NCBI GenBank assembly: GCA_004352715.1
Contig: SCFE01000047.1
Coordinates: 280,254-308,374 of the forward strand
Length of the DNA: 28,121 nt
Direction of reading: 5' to 3'
Source of the DNA: Hofstenia miamia
Taxonomy: Eukaryota > Xenacoelomorpha > Acoela
The notes under the pieces: model-generated
The model's database searches: none
What the model was told of the DNA's origin: nothing
Seen by the model: the letters and a program-made list of their open reading frames with translations, nothing else
Translations under genes and position numbers: made by a program
In this document: piece after piece, positions 19,208-28,121 of the stretch
How the letters are laid out: each line of letters starts with the position of its first letter
How positions within the stretch are numbered: the first letter of the stretch is position 1

Positions 19208-19646
19208 TCACTAACACTTAATGAAAACTTAATGAATTGATTTGAAAAACTATATTTAGGGTAAGACCTTCCATCGAATGAAATATAATTGCAATAATAA
19301 TTTAAATTCAAAAAATGAACTTACTTTAGTAAAGAAATTTTGTCAAGTGTTGAATTTTAGAAATCTGGCGAAAGTTCAACGGTTTAACGCACATAAAATG
19401 AGAATTTAGTGCGAGCAATGAACGACACTTCTATAGCAACGAGCGGCTGCAATATAACGAGGCAAATTTATGTTGTGCATTAAATTTTCATTGATTCCAT
19501 AACAATGCACTCTCAGATAATTGTTACAGTTGTACGTCAAATATTAAATTTAGTGCCAATGCATTCATTGTCTGTATCTGCAAAAAGCTAGCAAAATAGA
19601 ATGAAACAAGCGCTAACATAAATTTCATAACTTACGATAAATTTTC

Positions 19647-19870
19647 NNNNNNNNNNNNNNNNNNNNNNNNNNNNNNNNNNNNNNNNNNNNNNNNNNNNNN
19701 NNNNNNNNNNNNNNNNNNNNNNNNNNNNNNNNNNNNNNNNNNNNNNNNNNNNNNNNNNNNNNNNNNNNNNNNNNNNNNNNNNNNNNNNNNNNNNNNNNNN
19801 NNNNNNNNNNNNNNNNNNNNNNNNNNNNNNNNNNNNNNNNNNNNNNNNNNNNNNNNNNNNNNNNNNNNNN
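19647..19870. other. Assembly gap of 224 N
   Basis: A non-round length suggests a size estimated from paired reads. The gap truncates the 3' end of the adjacent LINE. Confidence 0.9.
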
Positions 19871-20795
19871 TGCTCCTACTACTACTGACACTACTTCAAC
19901 CTTCTTTAACTTCCACAGCCTTTCTATTTCCTATGCCAACTCCCTGTACTTGTCTATCTTCTCTTTCTCCTTGCTTTCTACATTTCTGTCCTTTGGTACT
20001 GCTATGTCTATCACTGTTCCCAATCTTATTTCTTTGTTACCACTACTTTTTCTGGCCTCCGTCCTTCTATCACCTTGCTTGTCTGTATGTTGAAGTCCCA
20101 CAGTATCTTAACCTTCTCATTTTCTATGATGCCCTGTGGCTTGTGCTCATACCACTTGTCTCCTGCTTCTAACCCATGCTGCCTGCTCAAGCTCCAATGA
20201 TATTTCTTCCTACCTTATCATGTCTGAACTTATACTCATTCTGTGCCAACTTCTCACACCCTGCTATAAGATGATCTACTGTCTCCGCCTCTTTCTTACG
20301 TAGCCTACACTTATCACTTACTTCTACTTTTCTATCTATATACTTCTTCACCCAGTTAGTTCATATTGCTTGCCCCTGTGCTGCCATTATCAGTGCTTCT
20401 GTTTCTCTTTTTAACTCTGCCTTCTTTAACCACTTGTTGCTTTCTTCTTTGTCACACTTTTCTGTGTTTCTCCAGTATTGTCTATGCATCACCTTCTGCT
20501 TATACCTTGTTTGTCTCTCTGATTCCATCCTACTCTGGTATGCTGTCTTTCCTTCACTCTCAGTTCTTATCTTCATTAGATCCTTAGTGACCTCTAGTAG
20601 GGACCCTCTAATTTGCTCTTCTACATATTTTTAGCCCTAGTGCTTCTGCTTCTAATGTTTCCTCTACACTCAGCAGTCCTTTCCCTCCTTTATGCCTTGC
20701 CATGTACAGTATATCTACATCTTCATTTAAGTTGAATGCTCTCTCTGCTGCTAGAATCTTCCTTGTCCCTCTGTCTAACTCCCTCATTTCATTCT
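19871..20795 (-). pseudogene. LINE with restriction-like endonuclease-type C-terminus, 5'- and 3'-truncated
   Basis: Read leftward from about 20790: LDRGTRKILAAERAF, DVDILYMARHKGGKGLLSVE, a basic helical stretch (20361-20576 is open), then VSDKCRLRKKEAETVDHLIA (20260-20320), a CCHC knuckle whose second Cys is now Arg. It ends with KWYEHKPQG, KILWDFNIQTSKVI, GRRPEKVVV and TVIDIAVPKD. The RP(D/E)-x-ID spacing resembles the PD-(D/E)XK endonuclease that lies C-terminal to the reverse transcriptase in R2/R4/NeSL-type LINEs; family placement is an inference. At least one stop (TGA after QGQAI) and several frameshifts show it is dead. The coding strand is A/G-rich, so the plus strand shows spurious open frames. 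The end runs into the gap. Confidence 0.72.
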
Positions 20796-22109
20796 AATTT
20801 CATATTACCACTTTGCTGAATATCTCAACACTGGTATCGCCCATGTATGAATTTCTAGCTACAGTGCACACATCGAACACTTATTGTAAAAACATAAATT
20901 CCAAAGTGTTGTCAATTAAATATAAATATTTAGAATTTTCAGTTTCATTTTTAGAAGTAAATATACCAGTTACTTTTTTTCGTGACTTTTACCCACACTG
21001 TGCATATAAAATTAAGTTGTTTTACAATTGTTTGAAGCTCAATTATTGCTGAAATTAACATAGAGACTAAGCAATGTAATTTAAAATAAGACTATCCTAA
21101 ATTTCCTAAAAATGAATCGAGGAGATTTTCGCGTAACCCTTGAACTTATTTAACATTTTTCTAAGTTTGGACACGTTCACATTACTATATTTTGGTGATT
21201 TTTAACACGTGTAAATCATTTAATTCATTTAATTGTTTGTAATATATCGAATTTAATAATGTTTAGTGCATTTAATACTACATCATATAGGTTTTAGCTA
21301 ATTGAATAGACATTTTATATTTCAAATGATTAAAAGTGGATTCTAGGTAGGTGGAGAAAGCGCTTGATTTATTAGTGGAAGGCTAGTCAATTGTAATATG
21401 TAAAGAAATGCAGTGGTGTATCTCGGTAACTGCTTGAGTGTTTTCAGCACCTTGCCTCATGATTAAAAATAACATCAATCTAAAGGTTATGTAAAACGAC
21501 TAATTTAATAAATAAGGCATACCTTAGTCATTTTCAATATTTGAAATTCATATAATCACATAATTGACTACAATTATTTTTCAAGTGAATTCTGCAATAG
21601 TTTTAATCTCAGAATTTTCCCTTATTGGGTGCGTTAGTCTCTATTGGAGGCGGGAAAATAATTGGAGAGATATATTTTGTGTTAAAATTGTAGATTTAAT
21701 CTTTTTCACAAGTCCCAATCAACAATATTTTAATGTAACTAAGCTTTTTTCCAAACTTTCAAAATGCATTGCATCAAAAGGGGATTTGAAGAATTACTTA
21801 CATCCGGTTTGCGCTTCAAAGATGATTTACAATTGAAGGATGTTATTGAGTCACTTGCTTTTGTCACCACGTCTAATTTCTACATTAGGAGCGTTAATGA
21901 TAATTGGGCTTTGCTTGTTAGGATTTCAGTCAGCTGCTAGTACAGTAAGAGTGTTATTAGTTTACTGATGCCAGATACTTGAGTGTATTTCACATGGCAA
22001 AGATGGTAGAGACAGACTGCATAATGAAATTTTACCAAGACTGTATACCATTCATTAAAATTTGTGTTGTATGCATTGATGTGGCGGAATTTTCTGACGG
22101 GTGATGTCA
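20796..22109. other. Intergenic, no gene recognised
   Basis: AT-rich with only short open frames, for example 20813-21052 and 21564-21836. Neither has a recognisable domain, splice signals or a paralogue in the window, so neither is called. No RNA gene or complete repeat is seen. Confidence 0.5.
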
Positions 22110-22144
22110 TCTAATAGCAGGGTTGCCGCTGATATTGATTTGAA

Positions 22145-22192
22145 TTGATATCAACATGTTGATATCAAATCAATTGAATTCAATTGATTTGA
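22145..22192. repeat. Perfect palindromes at the hAT-like left end
   Basis: TTGATATCAACA (22145-22156) is followed directly by its reverse complement (22157-22168), giving a 24-bp perfect palindrome. It overlaps a second perfect palindrome of 28 bp (22165-22192) centred on GAATTC. They are made of the same TCAAATCAA-type motif found inverted at the other end. They are candidate transposase-binding sites or hairpin-forming DNA. Confidence 0.8.
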
Positions 22193-22330
22193 ATTGAATT
22201 AAAAATCTCGAAAATTTATAAGTCATAAAATACAATATAGGAATCTTTATTAGTTTGTGATATAGAAGTGCTTAAAAATTGTAAAAAAGCCTGAGTTAAC
22301 TAGGATAAGGTATAATTTTTTAATATATAT

Positions 22331-22347
22331 ATACATACATACATACA

Positions 22348-22377
<30 letters not shown>
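22331..22377. repeat. (ATAC)n microsatellite
   Basis: About 11-12 uninterrupted ATAC tetranucleotides, preceded by a short TA run, inside the hAT-like element. Confidence 0.95.
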
Positions 22378-22378
<1 letters not shown>

Positions 22379-22754
22379 TAGTCCCAGTGCGTAAAGGGAA
22401 ATTCCGAAAAAGGCGTACACAGTGGAACTCGGGTCCGATTGTTCATAGTACACAGGGGGACTTATGTGTAAATTTGAAACGACTTGAAAGAATTTTAAAA
22501 GATTTTAACAACGCAACTTTACGGTAATTGCTTATATTTTTTGCTAAACCCACGTATTTTCTTAAAATGATGAATTTTTTATAATCCCATTTTGTACCAA
22601 AAATTTTAGTTACCATCTTGTACATGTTTCAAAATATTTGGTCTGATGATTCCGAATTTGAAGCCTTAACGCGAAATATTAATGCATCAGCTGGATGTGA
22701 TATGGTATGATTTTATTCTTAACTTATTTTTGACAAAAGGTTTTAGATTAATAA

Positions 22755-23115
22755 GAGTGTATATCAAAAGAAGATGAAAACTTAGTGTTTGTGGAGAAAC
22801 AAAGCAAACAATTAAAGAAATACGCTCCGATTTCAGTTGTTCTGCAGCACGGGAAAAAATTTTATGTAAAAATATAATGTTGTCGAAGATACAATTAAAG
22901 ATGTCTGGACTGACCATTTTAAGAATGCTATAAAAATTGACCATGCGCATTTGCAAGCCTTTGTTTTTATTATTTGCAGTCTAGTTTAACTTGTTGCCCT
23001 GCATCACTACTTGCACTTAACTTTAAAATATATTGAAGAATTAAAGAATGGCAAATCATTAGGGAACACCAAACATAAGACTGGGCATAAAAATTCTGCT
23101 GCTACACCTATTTAA
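22755..23115 (+). pseudogene. Decayed reading frame in the hAT-like element, part 1
   Basis: The first frame, 22755-22877, encodes SKEDENLVFVEKQSKQLKK and YAPISVVLQHGKKFYVK. A one-base shift near 22870 then gives EDTIKDVWTDHFKNAIKI and HAHLQAF. After one TAA at 22987-22989 the same frame goes on to IEELKNGKSLGNTKHKTGHK and TAA at 23113-23115. Composition and continuity look like one former protein broken by a frameshift and a stop, rather than chance. A short ATG frame upstream (22624-22704, MFQNIWSDDSEFEAL) ends at a possible GT donor and could be its first exon. I recognise no BED finger or hAT dimerisation block, so the family is unknown. Confidence 0.4.
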
Positions 23116-23319
23116 GTTCGAAACATGAACATGCTCATAAATTCATATAAAAAACACACGGTGTGCATTGTGAGTTAATTTTTGGCAATAAAAATCGAAA
23201 TATTTGTACCACAATGTCAACTCAGATTAGAAATGCAATATAACATTACTTACCTTCATATTCTAAATTAAATTTTAATTCAACGTCTGTAAGGAAGTTC
23301 TGGGATAGTCATATATTGA

Positions 23320-23619
23320 ATGATTCCTGAAAAAGTAAAGCAAACACACCTTCGTCAAGCTGGCCACCCAATTGAAACGGCAAGAAAGGAATGTATTCGG
23401 TCAATCATTTGCTATCCATCAGCTGTACGGAAGTGTGCTTTCAATACCAACAACTTCAAATGGAAGCATTTCAAACCCATTAGAAAAACAAAGATTCGAA
23501 TTTTAAATGCCTTGAATACTTTTAGTAAAAATTGCAACTGGAATAATAATGGGAGGGCGCTTCTTAAACTGCTTGAAAAGATTTTTCAGAAGAGACTGTA
23601 TCAAGAATTTTGCAGCTAA
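23320..23619 (+). CDS. Unrecognised 99-codon frame in the hAT-like element
   Basis: Open from ATG 23320 to TAA 23617-23619, basic, with HPIETARKECIRSI and FNTNNFKWKHFKPIRKTK. Just upstream another frame reads KFWDSHILND, which could be its continuation through a frameshift, so the ATG may be internal. It lies in the same frame as part 1 and 205 bp downstream, so both may derive from one multi-exon gene carried by the element. No domain or catalytic motif recognised. It is either the tail of an unfamiliar transposase or captured host sequence. Confidence 0.35.
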   Translation: MIPEKVKQTHLRQAGHPIETARKECIRSIICYPSAVRKCAFNTNNFKWKHFKPIRKTKIRILNALNTFSKNCNWNNNGRALLKLLEKIFQKRLYQEFCS

Positions 23620-23712
23620 ATACTTAAGCCATAAATACTTTTGTTTTTTGTGTATAATATGTTTTTAAGTTTGGTTTTTCAGTGGTTTTTGTTAGTTTTG
23701 AAAAAAATTGAT

Positions 23713-23844
23713 GCAGAGTGGAAGTAATAATTTTTTCCCACCAATTATCGTACAGAGTGGGATTTGTAATAAATTGTATACAGAGTGGTACTTTTTATTG
23801 TCATCATACAGAATGCTTGCAATAAATTTTTTGTTGCACAGTGG
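23713..23844. repeat. Degenerate repeat with ACAGAGTGG core
   Basis: The core (A/G)CAGAGTGG occurs at 23713, 23752 and 23780, with variants ACAGAATG at 23808 and ACAGTGG at 23838. The spacing is about 28-30 bp (39 for the first pair). The linkers are T-rich. Eroded minisatellite. Confidence 0.6.
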
Positions 23845-23851
23845 TCGCAAT

Positions 23852-23871
23852 GTATATATATATATATATAT
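23852..23871. repeat. (TA)n microsatellite
   Basis: About 20 bp of TA dinucleotides near the right end of the hAT-like element. Confidence 0.9.
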
Positions 23872-24164
23872 TGGAATTGTAAGCACGCAAAAGGTTAGGA
23901 TAAATATTTATCAAAATATAAATCTGTTGCAGTGCAATCAAGATTGCATTAGTAATTATTAATGTAATCGTGTGCTCTGCTTAAGCACATGAGCTCGCAA
24001 GTAAGTGAATTTCGTTGAAATAAGTAAAGAATACATTGTGTCAAATAATGTAATATACTGTTCAACAAAAAATTACTGTTGATTTGATATCAATTAGCAA
24101 AAGACTGTTGATTTGATTTGATTTGATGCGGAATTCCCATATTAACGACAACCCTGTCTAGTCG

Positions 24165-25869
24165 TGATTTCGTAAGCGACCAACAACGGGGCGAAGCCTC
24201 GCAAACTTTTTTTGAAAATATTTACAAAATAGATCTTAGAAATGCATTTTACAGCATTGCTGAAAGCACAATTAAATAAACAAATTTATTTTTAAGTTGT
24301 AAAATTTTGGTGCTAACCCAAAATACATGTAAATATATATGTTAAATGTGCAGTGTATTTTAGAATTCGGAAAATCTCCGTGAGCAGTTTCTTTTCTAAT
24401 TTGTGGTGCTATATTTAAAATATGAGAATTTCGATCACTAAAAAGTGATGTAAAGTGTCAATAAAAGAACGGAACACGGCAGAATAAGGCAGAGAGCAGG
24501 GGTGCAATATCTGCCTAGAGCTGAGAGAGCTCTACAGTATTCAACGAAGTCTCAAGAGAGGTGCAGTGGTGTTCAAGAGACAGAGGACAATTGGAGAGAA
24601 TAAGTGTACTTCCTGGCTAGAGCATAAAAGACAAAGGCCACTCCGATGAAAGAAAGTGAACCTTCCAGTAGCTAAGATATTAAATAATTGCTGAACTATC
24701 TTCCCGTAAGTTATTTTCTGTCTACTGTGTGATCCAAGTTCTCAAAAAGATAAATATTTGTGCAGAAATTGTAGTTTAATTAATTTTAGTGACATTTTGA
24801 TTCCCTGTAGATGATACAGTTTGAAAATATACAGTTGATAAACTATCAGTTTTGTGATTACAAATATTTAAATATCTGACCAATATTGTGGAAAGAATTA
24901 GATATAAACGGTTATCTGCAACAATTTATAATACAGTTATTATTACTTCTGCTGGACGCAGAGGATCCATAGTTCAAATAAACCAGTGAAAAGAATATAC
25001 AATCCTTGGGAGCAATTTGACAACTACAACAGTTTTAAGCAAAAATCAGTAAATTATTCACGCTATTTTGACATATAAACCACGTTTCTGCTCAGAAAAA
25101 TACAAGTCTGATTTTAAACATAACAGGTTAGTTTTAATATTGCTCTGTACTAAGTTGAAAAGTTGGAGTGCTTTTGGCTCCTAGGAAATTATGGACATCT
25201 TAAACTTATACAGATTTTAACGAAATATCTATTTACTAACCAAATTAAACTTGGAATAACAATTAGAGGACTTACCCATCAGACGGCTTAGGAGGAAAAA
25301 GTAAATAGTAAAAAGTATTTTGTAATCCTGCTTAGGTTTGGACTAGTTGTCAAAATGCTTTAAACCGATAATATACAATTCCCCAGCACTGTAAATTCGT
25401 AAAGGATTCATTGTTTTTGTTTTGGTGATCAGTTGCGGAAAATAGTAGTGCGGAGCTACTAAGATTTAACTTGCAATTTTATTTCTAATAACTGATAGAT
25501 AATAGTGTAAACAGTTTAATAAACCGAAATTGTAATAATTTTCTCAGTGCATAATCATTATTTAGCAGAATATACAGTTATCAGAGATAATTACGGATTG
25601 TTAAGTTATAATCAGAACGAAGTTAATCTAAACTAAAATAAACTGTTTTGGTTTAGAATCAAGCCTGTAACCAGTCTACAGAAAGCTTGGTACCATAAAA
25701 TTTGCGTAGGCATAAATTTAAGAACCCGACCCCTGCGCAATTTTATAACTGCTGATTTGGCTTTTAGTTTTGTTGTCCAGGATGGGCTACCTGACCTTCC
25801 AGGGGGTTTCGTCCCACAGCCCCTACAATGTCTAGACCATACACCACAGATGCCGTATGTAAAATTATC
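24165..25869. other. Intergenic, no gene recognised
   Basis: A G-rich, less AT-rich stretch at about 24470-24690 (AGAGAGCAGGGGTGCAAT, repeated AGAGA-type strings) and another patch at 25720-25850 stand out from an AT-rich background. Neither gives a frame with recognisable protein. The stretch 24470-24710 could be a non-coding exon or retroposon fragment; no boundary signals were found. Confidence 0.4.
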
Positions 25870-26220
25870 GTCAGGAATCGCCAGGATGCATTTGGAATCT
25901 GACACATTGCTAGGATTATTGGTCGAAATTCATCAACTGTATCTAGAATTTTAGACTGATGGCGAAAGAAAGGAACGAAAAAGAAAACTGGAAAACCCAT
26001 AAAACACTGACAAATGATGATCGTATTCTTATTCGCTGACAAATCTTAAGAAAACTGTCAAACAGCTAACGTCGGATTGGGGATTGGAGGGCAGGTCAGG
26101 GGCAACACTGTTAAGCGGATTCTCAGAAGATATGGATTATTAGGAGAGTCGCAGCTCAGAAGCATCGTTTGACAAAAATGCAGAGACTAAATTGTTATCA
26201 ATTTTGCCTACATATAAGGA
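25870..26220 (+). pseudogene. Tc1-type transposase N-terminal remnant
   Basis: In one frame, HIARIIGRNSSTVSRILD (25903-25954) is the classic second half of the Tc1 paired-like HTH (IG-S-STVSRI-). It is followed, after a stop in place of a codon, by WRKKGTKKKTGKP (25957-25995), the linker and GRP-like hook. A shifted frame gives LTNDDRILIR (26005-26034), the counterpart of the T-RDDR-I-R helix of the second HTH. Another shift gives TVKRILRRYGLLG and RVAAQKHRLTKMQRLN (26110-26200), the TV-R-L---GL-GR-A--KP-L pattern. The catalytic domain is missing. Numerous stops and frameshifts: fossil. Confidence 0.75.
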
Positions 26221-27913
26221 TTATACTGATATATACTGAAACCATAGGCCTAAGTCCGGCCCACAAAACCTTAGGTCCGGCCCATTCAAACTGACTTCCA
26301 ATTAAAATTTTCTTGCGCCAATTTTATTGTCTTTAACCCAAGGCCTTGCCTTAACAAATAAAATGTCTACTTTTTCAGTCTATAAAATCAAAGTTGGATA
26401 AAAAAATTTCGAAATATATAATACAATCTACGCACTGAAATTTAAAATATAAACTGACCACAAGTGGTAGTGAGTACGTAATAATTAAGCAGTTATTGTT
26501 ATCCAATCACAGTGGCATTTTATGTGATAAACATTCTTATTGTAAAATTCCAGCTATAAAAAGACAAGGACTTTTATTAGACGAATGGCTCAGCCAGTGA
26601 CCATTTATTATCGTACATCATAGGATTGAGCGGGTAGGGTTGACCTGCACGTTGGGTTGCGTAGGTTTGGGTCAAGGTGATTCGTTAACCTGCAATATAA
26701 ACAAAATTATTTCTAATATTATATTTCTTCACTTACACATTTTTTACAATACAAAAAAATTAAAATCCAATAATGAGCAACGAAACCACTCCTAAACGAG
26801 TCTTCACTTTTTCCAACTGTGAAATAAATCCTACATCCCATTGCTCCCTATATTTTTGGTTTTTCTATGGATTACCCTTCAATTGCTGCATAAGCGGCGC
26901 AAAAAATGATAAAGAGCAACAACCGGCGATAAGCGAGGGTTAAAAGCGCCACTTCGTGAGTTAAAACCAAAGATGAATGCACAATTAGACCTGCTACTAA
27001 TTTCACAATGCTATGTAAATTTTCCTAATGACAGAAAAAATTCCATTTCCGCATTGTATATTGCTAGTTTTAAGGAAGTTTTATCTCAATAATCTCGAAA
27101 TTAATCAGTATTTTTAAAATGAATCGAATCTAACGTTTCAGCTCTTACTGGATCTAAGCTTCAACGATGGTTTGTAACAGTTAACCATGAAGAAGAGAAG
27201 TCTCTCTCTGATTGGCCACCACGCGTTTGGACTTAATTAATTTATAGTGCAAGCAAATACAATTTATTTTTTATGAATTTTCCAGAAACCCAATAGGAAA
27301 CATCAGTAATGGAAATATCCTTGTAGCATGGGAACTCACCTCGTAAATCACAATTAATGATGCTTCAATCAAGAATTAATAACAAATGCGTGGGATGCAT
27401 AAACCCACTTATCAATATATCTAAAAGTAAAGAATGTTTACATTTTTCTTCCTCTGATGTGTGAACATGGAAAAAACTAAAATGTCTCAAGTTGGATCCA
27501 AAAATATCATTTCGCCTTGACCTGACCTGAACTTTTCCGGAACGGACATAATTTATGTATATTGTGTTATTATTTCTTTGTGACTCTATTCTACATTAGT
27601 ATCTAAGTGGATTTTCTTCTATTCTATTCTATTTTAGAGGAAAGGAAAGCGAAGATAATAAACCTAAAATTCATAAGCACTAAAAGCGAAAGCACAAAAG
27701 CGCAAATTTTCTAAGCGGGCAATTCACTGATATATATATAATAATCTTCAATCAGAAAATGTCAACACATCATATTCTAGGCCAATTAAAAGTGTGCATT
27801 TAATTGAGTGAACTCTACTCTTTAATTTAGTATATAATTAAGGTAATTTAGAAATAGTTGTCATTTGATTTATTTTAGTTAAAACAAACCTGTTTACAAC
27901 ACTGCAACGAATC
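26221..27913. other. Intergenic, nothing recognised
   Basis: AT-rich with no convincing frames. A short direct repeat of CTTAGGTCCGGCCCA-type sequence lies at 26253-26288, and a few ATTCT units at about 27613-27640. The final few hundred bases should include the 5' untranslated part and perhaps the terminal repeat of the mariner-like element that follows, but I cannot place its end. Confidence 0.45.
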
Positions 27914-28121
27914 ATGGAACACTCATCAGAGCACTTCAAATTTTATGCATACGTTGAGAAATGCAATGGAACGGCTGCAATCAATATTCATGCAAAGTTG
28001 GTGAAAGCATTTGGTGATAACGCTCCTAGTCATTCAACAATTAAACGCTGGTGTAAGGACATTGATGATGATAAATTTTCCCTTCAAGCAGCACCAAAGT
28101 GTGGTAGACCTCCAACTTCGC
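27914..28121 (+). CDS. Mariner-type transposase, N-terminal HTH domain (cut by window end)
   Basis: 69 codons open from ATG at 27914 to the last base of the window, with no stop. They match the HTH_48 domain of mariner-family transposases: KFYAYVEKCNGTAA as the first helices, INIHAKLVKAFGDNAPSHST, then IKRWCKDIDDDKFSL with the conserved TI-RW turn, and CGRPPTS, the GRP minor-groove hook. In mariners this domain binds the terminal repeats, and a DDD or DDE catalytic domain follows; that part is outside the window. Its intact frame contrasts with every other transposase here, so it may be a younger copy or a domesticated gene such as a SETMAR-like or DNA-binding protein. Confidence 0.85.
   Translation, partial: MEHSSEHFKFYAYVEKCNGTAAINIHAKLVKAFGDNAPSHSTIKRWCKDIDDDKFSLQAAPKCGRPPTS

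Larger units (their letters stand above)
17093..19646. other. AT-rich intergenic region upstream of the PLAC8-like gene
   Basis: No coding frame stands out; the small open frames at 17277-17471, 18790-18981 and 19087-19311 are AT-rich, low in complexity and lack supporting signals. It contains a degenerate tandem repeat (18031-18150), a TA tract (19185-19207) and an inverted pair AATGAGAATTTAGTGC / GCATTAAATTTTCATT (about 19397-19492) that could be a small hairpin element. The PLAC8-like promoter should lie near 17100-17600; no clear TATA element is distinguishable in such AT-rich DNA. Confidence 0.55.
22110..24164. mobile_element. hAT-like element, 2039 bp, with 8-bp target duplication
   Basis: The element is 22118-24156. 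Termini are CAGGGTTGCCGCTGATAT (left) and, inverted, CAGGGTTGTCGTTAATAT (right), matching at 15 of 18 positions. The flanking octamers TCTAATAG (22110-22117) and TCTAGTCG (24157-24164) match at 6 of 8. CAGGG-type ends with an 8-bp duplication are typical of hAT (P elements also make 8 bp). Both subterminal regions carry GATATCAAATCAA-type repeats, a usual hAT feature. The interior has decayed frames (22755-23115 and 23320-23619) that I do not recognise as hAT transposase, a CATA microsatellite and a degenerate 28-bp repeat. Confidence 0.75.

Noticed and set aside
19933-20634. Several Ser/Leu-rich plus-strand frames
   Set aside because: They are pyrimidine-rich shadows of the minus-strand LINE coding region.
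22331-22377. Regular tetranucleotide array considered as CRISPR-like
   Set aside because: It is a simple ATAC microsatellite with no spacers; no CRISPR array, tRNA or rRNA gene was found anywhere in the window.
23692-23962. Overlapping frames on both strands near the TA tract
   Set aside because: They are low-complexity frames through a degenerate repeat and a (TA)n run, with no protein-like conservation.
25633-26042. Minus- and plus-strand frames of 65-92 codons around 25.6-26.0 kb
   Set aside because: The Tc1 helix-turn-helix motifs lie on the plus strand in another frame, so these are shadows or chance frames in the GC-richer patch.

Overview
The window looks like nuclear DNA of an AT-rich invertebrate animal. 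Coding sequence is split by introns with GT/AG borders, there is one PLAC8-family gene, and most recognisable sequence is metazoan transposon debris: non-LTR LINEs, Penelope-like elements, Tc1/mariner, hAT-like and several MITE families. There is no bacterial gene packing, no operon and no recognisable tRNA or rRNA. I cannot name the species.

Region 1-13.8 kb is dominated by a very large inverted repeat. The left arm (1-4518) and the right arm (about 10059-13819) are reverse complements. Both carry the last two coding exons of the same unrecognised gene (right arm 13752-13841 and 12296-12465, minus; left arm 1-67 and 1177-1346, plus), so the copies converge tail to tail. The arms differ by clean transposon insertions: a TTAA-flanked piggyBac-type MITE only in the left arm, a TA-flanked MITE only in the right, a palindromic MITE whole in the right and truncated in the left, and a Penelope-like fragment shared by both but shorter at its 3' end in the right. 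Homology runs up to the left contig end at an exactly 1000-N gap. The repeat may therefore be two divergent haplotypes scaffolded side by side rather than a real inverted duplication. Between the arms (5519-10058) lie a GC-richer block, a LINE with a second 5'-truncated LINE nested in it, an opposing LINE, a second Penelope-like tail and a MITE-like element.

Region 13.8-19.6 kb holds a possible small three-exon plus-strand gene (14028-14722), a decayed DDE transposase (15.8-16.2 kb, minus), and the best-supported gene of the window, an intact single-exon PLAC8/cornifelin-like protein (16349-17092, minus) with a poly(A) signal. The rest is AT-rich intergenic DNA with degenerate tandem repeats.

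Region 19.6-28.1 kb begins after a 224-N gap with the C-terminus of a LINE that looks like a restriction-like-endonuclease type (minus). It continues with a 2.04-kb element that has hAT-like ends and an 8-bp target duplication (22118-24156) but carries decayed reading frames I do not recognise as transposase. A Tc1 transposase pseudogene follows (25.87-26.22 kb), and the window ends inside an open reading frame for a mariner-type HTH domain (27914 onward). The genes form no pathway: the window is a gene-poor locus shaped by repeated transposon insertion.
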